Positions 1 to 5,300 of a DNA stretch of 6,091 bases are shown here, piece by piece. Every line of letters begins with the position of its first letter. The first letter of the stretch is position 1. Source of the DNA: Candidatus Eiseniibacteriota bacterium (lineage in GTDB: Bacteria > Joyebacterota > Joyebacteria > Joyebacterales > Joyebacteraceae); assembly GCA_030610515.1 (NCBI GenBank), contig JAUWRQ010000079.1, positions 1-6,091 on the forward strand, in the 5' to 3' direction. The position numbers and the translations under genes were made by a program. The notes below the pieces were generated by a model, which worked only from the letters and a program-made list of their open reading frames with translations, searched no databases and was not told the origin of the DNA.

Positions 1-429
1 AAGAGCGCGGCCGTCGCTCTCTCTCGGGTGGCGGAGAAGAGCGCGTCCGGTCTCGGCAAGGACGCCACAGACCTCCTCGTCGAAGCCCTGGAAGACGAGA
101 AATACTCCGTTCGGTACGGTGCCGCCCGGGCACTGGCGCGATCTGGTGACGAGGCCATCGACGGCCTGGAGGACCTCGCTCGAGATGGCGAGGGAGCCCA
201 CCGGCTCCTTGCCCTTCGGGTGCTTGGCGAGATGGGCTCTTCGAGGGCGCGCGGCATCCTGCGTTCGCTCATCGATTCCGAATCATGGCTCGTGAGAGCG
301 CACGCCGCCAGAGCACTCGGCGTTGCCGGCCCCGGCCGGAGCGGCCGCCGCAAGCTCGAATCGCTGCTCGACGACCCGCATCCCCTTCCCGCCTTCGCGG
401 CCGCAGAGGCCCTCCGCGCGGAGAACTAG
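1..429 (+). CDS. HEAT-repeat protein, C-terminal part (5' end outside window)
   Basis: The reading frame is open from the first base, so this is the last 142 residues of a longer protein ending at TAG 427-429. A GTG at 28-30 could be read as a start, but the frame and the helical pattern continue upstream of it, so a truncated gene is more likely. At least four helical repeats of about 31 residues are visible, at roughly residues 25-49, 56-79, 86-110 and 118-138 of the visible part. They carry the pattern L..AL.D....VR..AARALG..G typical of PBS-lyase-type HEAT repeats. Such repeats form a curved alpha-solenoid that binds other proteins, and no catalytic motif is seen. No signal peptide can be judged because the N-terminus is missing. 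The 405-bp gap and a strong promoter downstream suggest it is not co-transcribed with the secreted genes. The family call is firm; the function is unknown. Confidence 0.82.
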   Translation, partial: KSAAVALSRVAEKSASGLGKDATDLLVEALEDEKYSVRYGAARALARSGDEAIDGLEDLARDGEGAHRLLALRVLGEMGSSRARGILRSLIDSESWLVRAHAARALGVAGPGRSGRRKLESLLDDPHPLPAFAAAEALRAEN

Positions 430-454
430 CCCCACTGCACGCCGGCTCCTCACC

Positions 455-521
455 CCAAGGTGCGACCAGACCCGCCTTGGAGCATCTATATCGGAGCAGC
501 CTTGAAGGCTGAAGGGCTCCG
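455..521 (+). repeat. Pair of nested inverted repeats in the 3' flank of the HEAT gene
   Basis: CCAAGG (455-460) is matched by CCTTGG (475-480) across 14 nt. Directly after it, CGGAGC (492-497) pairs with GCTCCG (516-521). Inside that, AGCC (498-501) pairs with GGCT (507-510) around the loop TTGAA, with GAAGG (511-515) bulged on the 3' side. No T-run follows either structure. They may be 3'-end processing or stabilising hairpins of the HEAT-gene transcript, or remnants of a mobile repeat. The pairing was read by eye and no folding energy was calculated. Confidence 0.4.
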
Positions 522-531
522 GTGAACCACG

Positions 532-570
532 AATCGGCAAGTCCGGGAGCCGGTTGTTCTGTTCAACTTT
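532..570 (+). terminator. Weak intrinsic-terminator-like hairpin
   Basis: AATCGGC (532-538) can pair with GCCGGTT (549-555), giving seven pairs including one G-U, around a 10-nt loop. A T-rich but interrupted tail runs from 553 to 570. It lies about 100 nt after the HEAT-gene stop and upstream of the promoter at 602-630, which is where a terminator would be expected. The stem is short and the tail is broken by G and C, so the call is tentative. Confidence 0.3.
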
Positions 571-601
571 GCTCAGACTGTGAGGTTTGTACGAAAGTAG
601 A

Positions 602-630
602 TTGACTGCCAGCCGCGCATGTAATACAAT
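602..630 (+). promoter_or_regulatory. Sigma70-type promoter for the secreted-protein genes
   Basis: TTGACT at 602-607 (5 of 6 to the TTGACA consensus) is separated by exactly 17 bp from TACAAT at 625-630 (5 of 6 to TATAAT). The local sequence is richer in A and T than the coding DNA on either side. The expected transcription start is near 637, about 198 nt before the ATG at 835. Housekeeping consensus elements and optimal spacing are established for sigma70-family factors. That this lineage uses them, and that this site drives 835-1488 and perhaps the later genes, is inference. Confidence 0.6.
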
Positions 631-636
631 AGTGGC

Positions 637-834
637 TGTAAGTGTGGGAACCCACCAACATGCGTTGAGAGGAAAGGGAATCAACGTCTCCATCCGGGCG
701 TGGTCGCAGTCGTGTGGCGTGTGTCACGCTACCCCCGAGCCAGCGACGCGCGGCGGCCATGCAAGTTTCGCGATGGGACTCGAGGATAAAAGGGAACGGG
801 CGTACAACTGTGAGGTGGAAAGGAGAGGTGCGAG
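637..834 (+). other. Long 5' leader with two stem-loops
   Basis: This is the stretch between the predicted transcription start and the first secreted-protein gene. CGTTGA (663-668) pairs perfectly with TCAACG (681-686), presenting a 12-nt all-purine loop, GAGGAAAGGGAA, that itself looks like a Shine-Dalgarno sequence. A second hairpin pairs GTGGCGTG (714-721) with CACGCTAC (725-732), giving eight pairs including one G-U, around the loop TGT. Neither is followed by a T-run, so transcriptional attenuation is not indicated. The leader ends in a good ribosome-binding site (AAGGAG, 820-825). No known riboswitch class was recognised. An open frame crosses 587-838 but overlaps the promoter and has no protein-like character. 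Confidence 0.4.
820..825 (+). promoter_or_regulatory. Ribosome-binding site for the gene at 835
   Basis: AAGGAG at 820-825, within the purine-rich GGAAAGGAGAGG, is nine nt before the ATG at 835. It supports that start, which also places the signal peptide correctly. Confidence 0.75.
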
Positions 835-1488
835 ATGAAGAAGCTGGCTATCTCAGCTGTGATTCTCGTGTGTGTGCTCTTCGTCGCGCAGACCGCTGCT
901 GCTACAGACTACAGCATCGGTCTCATGGGAAGCGGCAGCCTGATGATGAACGGCGCCATGTACGGCGGCTCGTTCATGTTCGGAATGACAGGAGCCTGGA
1001 CCATAGACGTGGACGACTCGCTCTGGCCTGACGCGTCGGACAGCACCGCGAGATGGAACTACCTGTGGACGAACTACTTCACGTACGATGACACGGCTGG
1101 TGCCAAGGCGTGGTGGGGTCTCTTCGATGGGACTACTCTCCCCACCGTTCCGTGGTTCGAGTTCGTGACGACCTCGCCGGGCGGGACCGTCGCCGGCGAC
1201 TGCACGTTCCGCATCATGATCCGAGACTGGAACGGCGATGGTCTGCTCTCGCAGTCCGAGAAGCACAAGGACTCCCAGATCGTCTATACGCTTTCGATCA
1301 ACCCGGACCTCGGGACCGACGCGTTCGTCGACATGTGCGGACATGGTTCGATCAGCTCCGGCAACTTCAAGTTCGTGAACCCGCCGCAGATGAACATCAT
1401 ACAGCTCGTCGGACATCTTGACGTGCAGGAGTGCCCGAGCCCTGTCGAGGACACGACGTGGGGCACGATCAAGGCGCTGTATCAGTAG
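835..1488 (+). CDS. Small secreted protein with EF-hand-type loop and conserved C-terminal tail (paralogue 1)
   Basis: This 217-residue protein starts at an ATG with a clear ribosome-binding site. It has a classic signal peptide: Lys2-Lys3, a hydrophobic core to about residue 20, and a likely cut after AAA at 21-23. The mature protein is therefore exported. Residues 30-52 are rich in Met and Gly, with six Met at 31, 37, 38, 42, 48 and 51. Residues 131-142 (DWNGDGLLSQSE) match the 12-residue calcium loop D-x-N-x-D-G-x-L-x-x-x-E. Mature cysteines are at 123, 168 and 200. The protein ends in CPSPVEDTTWGTIKALYQ. The next gene encodes a paralogue that aligns along its length: a (A/S)WTI segment, a YLWT segment, a W.G.FD segment, the loop, a CG.G segment and the tail. 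I do not recognise a named family. A calcium-binding surface or extracellular structural protein is the best guess; no enzyme motif is visible. Confidence 0.85.
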   Translation: MKKLAISAVILVCVLFVAQTAAATDYSIGLMGSGSLMMNGAMYGGSFMFGMTGAWTIDVDDSLWPDASDSTARWNYLWTNYFTYDDTAGAKAWWGLFDGTTLPTVPWFEFVTTSPGGTVAGDCTFRIMIRDWNGDGLLSQSEKHKDSQIVYTLSINPDLGTDAFVDMCGHGSISSGNFKFVNPPQMNIIQLVGHLDVQECPSPVEDTTWGTIKALYQ

Positions 1489-1502
1489 TGTGTATCGAAG
1501 CC

Positions 1503-1529
1503 GCCGGCCGGCCACGACGGCCTGCCGGC
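1503..1529 (+). other. Strong GC-rich stem-loop between the two paralogues
   Basis: GCCGGC (1503-1508) pairs with GCCGGC (1524-1529). After one C-T mismatch, GGCC (1510-1513) pairs with GGCC (1519-1522) around the loop ACGAC. The structure begins 14 nt after the stop of the upstream gene. The following sequence, GATAGAGACAG, has no T-run, so it is not a standard intrinsic terminator. It could protect the 3' end of the upstream message, attenuate read-through, or act as a terminator in a lineage that needs no U-tract. Confidence 0.5.
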
Positions 1530-1574
1530 GATAGAGACAGCAGGTGAGGTTCTCTGGCCCTCAGGGGCAGATCC

Positions 1575-1582
1575 AAAGGAGA
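1575..1582 (+). promoter_or_regulatory. Ribosome-binding site for the gene at 1588
   Basis: AAAGGAGA at 1575-1582 gives an AAGGAG core six nt before the ATG at 1588. This is a near-ideal signal and fixes the start. It also means the second paralogue can be translated independently of the first. Confidence 0.78.
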
Positions 1583-1587
1583 GAAAG

Positions 1588-2232
1588 ATGCGCGCACTGA
1601 CGATCGTGCTTGCCCTCGCGCTCGTTGCGATGGCCTCAGTGGCTTCGGCTGACTTCATATGGTTCACCGGCGTCGGCGGTGGTGACTTCATGGACAGCCC
1701 CCCGACGTTCACCGGCGGCATGGAGGAACCTGGTGACATCCTGGACGGCAGCTGGACGATAGTCGTTCCGGACGACGGCTGGCCTACCGAGCCCGTCGCC
1801 CGCGAGGCGTACCTCTGGACCACGTTCTACGCCGACAACTACGAGCCCGGAACGCCTGGTTTCTGGAAGGGCTACTTCGACCCGGCGACCAACGGCGCCT
1901 ACAACACGCTGTCGATCATCGACAACACGAACGTCGGAACGATGTCCGGTGTCACGACGCTCGAGGTCCAGGTTCAGGACCTCAACAGCAACGGCGTGCT
2001 GGACGAAGGTGAGTTCTGCGACGGCAGCCACACAGGTATCGTCATCGTCATCCGTGACGGCTCGGGCGTGTATGACGGCTGGTGCGGGAACGGCAACTTC
2101 TACGGTAGCTATTCGAAGGATTGCCCGGGCACGTACGAGACGTGGGAGTTCGGCATGTACCTGTGGATCGCCGACTGCTCGACGCCGGTTGAGACGACTA
2201 CATGGGGTTCCATCAAGGCGCTGTACCAGTAG
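1588..2232 (+). CDS. Small secreted protein with EF-hand-type loop and conserved C-terminal tail (paralogue 2)
   Basis: This 214-residue protein begins with a signal peptide: Arg2, a long Leu/Ala/Val core, and a likely cut after ASA at residues 19-21. The mature protein is acidic and aromatic. Residues 131-142 (DLNSNGVLDEGE) form an EF-hand or dockerin-like calcium loop at exactly the same residue numbers as in the upstream paralogue. Cys166 in WCGNG and Cys197 near the tail align with Cys168 and Cys200 of the paralogue; Cys144 and Cys179 are extra and could form a further disulfide. The last 18 residues, CSTPVETTTWGSIKALYQ, match the paralogue at 14 of 18 positions, more closely than the rest. 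The Met-rich patch of paralogue 1 is absent. The gene lies 99 bp after paralogue 1, so tandem duplication followed by divergence is likely. Export is well supported; the function is unknown. Confidence 0.85.
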   Translation: MRALTIVLALALVAMASVASADFIWFTGVGGGDFMDSPPTFTGGMEEPGDILDGSWTIVVPDDGWPTEPVAREAYLWTTFYADNYEPGTPGFWKGYFDPATNGAYNTLSIIDNTNVGTMSGVTTLEVQVQDLNSNGVLDEGEFCDGSHTGIVIVIRDGSGVYDGWCGNGNFYGSYSKDCPGTYETWEFGMYLWIADCSTPVETTTWGSIKALYQ

Positions 2233-2277
2233 GCTTCTCGACGGACTGGTACGGGCGAAGTGCCGCGGAACCTGCAT

Positions 2278-2308
2278 CCTCCGCTTCCGGAGGTCCCCCC
2301 CCCGGAGG
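2278..2308 (+). other. Competing hairpins around a nine-C tract
   Basis: CCTCCG (2278-2283) pairs with CGGAGG at 2288-2293 (loop CTTC). It could instead pair with a second CGGAGG at 2303-2308 that follows a run of nine C (2295-2303). CCGGAGG is thus a direct repeat, at 2287-2293 and 2302-2308. The element lies in the 129-bp gap between paralogue 2 and the large C25 gene. There is no T-tract, so a role as a standard terminator is not supported. The tract is non-coding, so length variation would not shift a reading frame but could change which hairpin forms. Confidence 0.4.
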
Positions 2309-2361
2309 CACGCGTCGAAGGTGAAGCAGCGTTGCCCTGTTAAGGTCAGGGGCGACCGGAC

Positions 2362-5300
2362 ATGGTGGCATCCAGCGCGAGGCGCGCAGAGCGCACGTTC
2401 ATTGGGCATGCCCTCTGCGTGTTCCTCGGAACTCTGGTCTGTGCCGGCCTGCTCTGCGGGCTCGCGCACGCGACAGAGGGAGGGGCGCTCAACTGGAACG
2501 CCGGACTCGAGAGATCTGAAGCTCGCCGTCCCGTTTCCAATGAGTCTCCCGCTTCGTCGCAGGGTTATGACTTCGGCGCTACGATAAAGCTATTCCCCAA
2601 AGAGATGGCTCGAACCGGCGCGGCAAACCTGTCGCGCCGGTTCCAGTATTCCGATGCCTCGTCGTCCGATGCCTTCCCTTCCGAGAGCGAAGGGTGTGTG
2701 CGCAGGCTCCTGGCCGTGCCGGAAGGAGCTGCTCCCGCCGTCGCGTCGATCACCCTGCACGCGGACTCGGGCGACGTAGCGCTTCCCGACTTCGCCATCT
2801 CGTCTGTCGCCTGGATCGAGGGGATCGGGAGAGTGAGGGACCAGTCCGTTGCCATCGTGGCGCTCGACCCAGCCGCACTCCAGCGGGCTTCGGGTCCCAT
2901 CCCCGTCGGCGGCATCGAGATATCGGTGACATTCGGTGGAGCGAGCGGCCCCGCGTCGACGAGCACCGGTCCCATGAGCCGCGTGTGCGCGAACACCATA
3001 CAGAACTACGAGCTCCAGCCCGCGGACGCTCTGGCCTGGCGTCCTCCCGTTCCGGGCTCTCCCGCGCTCCGGAGCGGAACGGTCACCTACGTGAGCTCGG
3101 TCACCGACTGCGCGCAGAGCGGCATCGACATGCTGTTCATCATCGCGCAAGAGCTGATCTCGACACCGGCCCTCTACGGCTACGCGACGCACCACGCGTC
3201 CTACCTCGGTCTGAACGTGGGGCTCGCCAGCATGGCCGACCTCGATGACTTCACCCCGGAGGCCGTCAGGCAGTTCATCGGGGACGTCTACGATACTCAG
3301 TCGGCCGAGCACTTCGGCGACGGGCATCTGGGATTCGTGGTGCTCGTCGGTGACGCATTCGCTGACGACAACGAGACCGTCATGATCCCCGTGTACAACG
3401 GCTACGGCGGGAGCGAGTCTGCGTCCGACCACTACTACTCGTGCGTCAGCGGGGACGACGACTTCGAGGACGTAATGCTGGGAAGGCTATCGGTCGGAAA
3501 CCTGGCCGAGCTCTCCACGGTTCTCAGCAAGTCCTCGTCCTACATGCCCCTGACACCCGGCGAGGAGTGGCACGAGAGGGTTCTTCTGATAGGCGGCCTC
3601 TTCTACACGATCAAGGACGACTACGTCGCCCTCTTCGACCAGTACGATGAACTCATCCCGGACGACCTGACCGTCGACCGCCTCTACAGGCACGACTACG
3701 GCACCAACGAAGGCTGCGCTCTTGACATCGTCGACGCGTTCAACGACGGGTATCTCTTCGTCAATTATTGCGGCGATGGGTGGGTCTCGTCGTGGTACCA
3801 CACGATGGACACCGGGCACATAGATCTCATGCAGAACGCTCAGCGTCTGCCCATCGTGCTCTCGATGGCCTGCATGACGGGATGGCTCGACAACGTAACG
3901 CACCAGGACGCGTCGGGGTCGTACGATTGCCTTGCAGAGCAGCTCGTCAACGCTCCGAACGGCGGCGCCGTTGCGTGCATCGCCGCACCACGCAACAGCG
4001 ACGGCGGCGTCTTCCGCACGCTCACCAAGGACCTCTACAGAGCCGCGTTCGAACAACACTGCGTGTTCACCGGTGAGCTGCTTGCGACCGCGAAGCTCCT
4101 GCATCTCCAGAGCGGCGGAGAACTGAAGTACGCCCGCCAGTTCAGCCTCTTCGGAGACCCGACTCTCGTGTTCGGGTGGGACTTCCCTCCGACGGGGCTG
4201 CCGGATGTCACCGCCAAGCCGTACCAGACCATCTGGACGCCGTCCGACGTGGTCGTCGGAGACGATCTCGCCATCTCCGTCGGCGTATCCAATCAGAGCG
4301 ACCTGGCAGTTGGGGACGTGCTCGTGAGGGTCAGCGGCGTGTCCGACGTCGGATCCTACGAGTACGAGACGACCGTGTCTTCTATCGGACCCTGGGCCAC
4401 GGAGTTCGCGCAGTTCATCGTTCCGGCGCCCGCACTCGGGAATCACACCATCGACATCGCCGTCGATCCCGATGACCAGATCGCGGAGCTCGTCGAGGAC
4501 AACAACGCATTCACTCACTCGGTATACGTCTACCCGAACGTACCTGGATTCCCCGTCGACCTGGGATTCGGGGTGCACAGTCCGTGCGTAGTCCATCTGG
4601 AAGGCACGGGCAGACACATACTGATTCCCGATGAGGACGCCAGGCTGTGGTCGCTCGACGCCACCGGTGCGACCGATTGGGTGTCGAGCGCCACGTGGGG
4701 TGCGTCATCGTACGGACCTGAGATTGCGGCGGCCTCCGGTGACATCGACGGCGACGGACTCAACGAGATCGTCGCGACGAAGATCATGGGGCTCGTCGCC
4801 CTCGATTCCGACGGCAACGAACTCTGGACGGCCAACACGGATGATCCCGTCGGTTATCCCGTGCTCGCCGACGCCGATTCCGACGGCGACCTCGATGTCA
4901 TCGTGTCGACGAGAGCGTACTTCGGCGGCGCCTCGAGCGTGATCGCGATCGACGAGGATGGGTCTGTGATCTGGACGCACGCGTTGCCCCAGGACGTCGA
5001 CGTCACGACCGCGCCTGTCGCCGGCGACTTCAACCTAGACGGACGGATCGACATCGCGTACGGGACGTCCGAGGGTACTGTCGAGGCTATCTCGTGCGCC
5101 TCCGTTCCGCCCACGATCCTCTGGGGCCCCGTCGTCACAGGGGTCACCCAGGTCTCGTCTCTGGGCCTCGCCGACACGGATTCCGATGGCCTCTTGGAGA
5201 TCGTCGTCGCCGGGGAGAATGTCCGGTGCCTGAGCGCCGAGAGCGGCGCCGACGCGGGCTGGAACATCGATCTGGGCAGCGCGGTGATCTCGCTCGCAAT

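Noticed and set aside
660..668. ATG-CGT-TGA minimal leader open frame
   Set aside because: A two-codon frame without a ribosome-binding site is expected by chance.
587..838. 83-residue open frame on the + strand whose stop overlaps the ATG of the gene at 835
   Set aside because: It needs a TTG start, overlaps the predicted promoter and both leader hairpins, has no ribosome-binding site that I can see and no protein-like pattern. The stop/start overlap is probably chance.
1336..1347. CGHG in the first small secreted protein as a possible C25 catalytic His motif
   Set aside because: The paralogue has CGNG, there is no following Cys motif, and the protein is far too short for a C25 domain.
2304..2323. 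GGAGG followed by GTG at 2321 as the start of another gene
   Set aside because: The spacing of 12 nt is long, and the resulting frame is Arg/Ser-rich shadow sequence running into the signal-peptide region of the C25 gene in another frame.
1636..2469. 277-residue minus-strand open frame opposite the second paralogue
   Set aside because: It is Arg- and Val-rich low-complexity translation opposite a gene with a signal peptide, a ribosome-binding site and a paralogue.
2362..2472. Lipoprotein signal in the C25 protein (cysteines in the hydrophobic stretch)
   Set aside because: The residues before each Cys (LV-C, LL-C) do not fit a lipobox, which needs a small residue at -1. An ordinary signal peptide ending AHA fits better.
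3487..4617. 376-residue open frame on the minus strand
   Set aside because: It lies wholly opposite the C25/CARDB coding region, which has clear domain motifs. Long antisense frames are expected in GC-rich coding DNA, and its translation has no recognisable motif.
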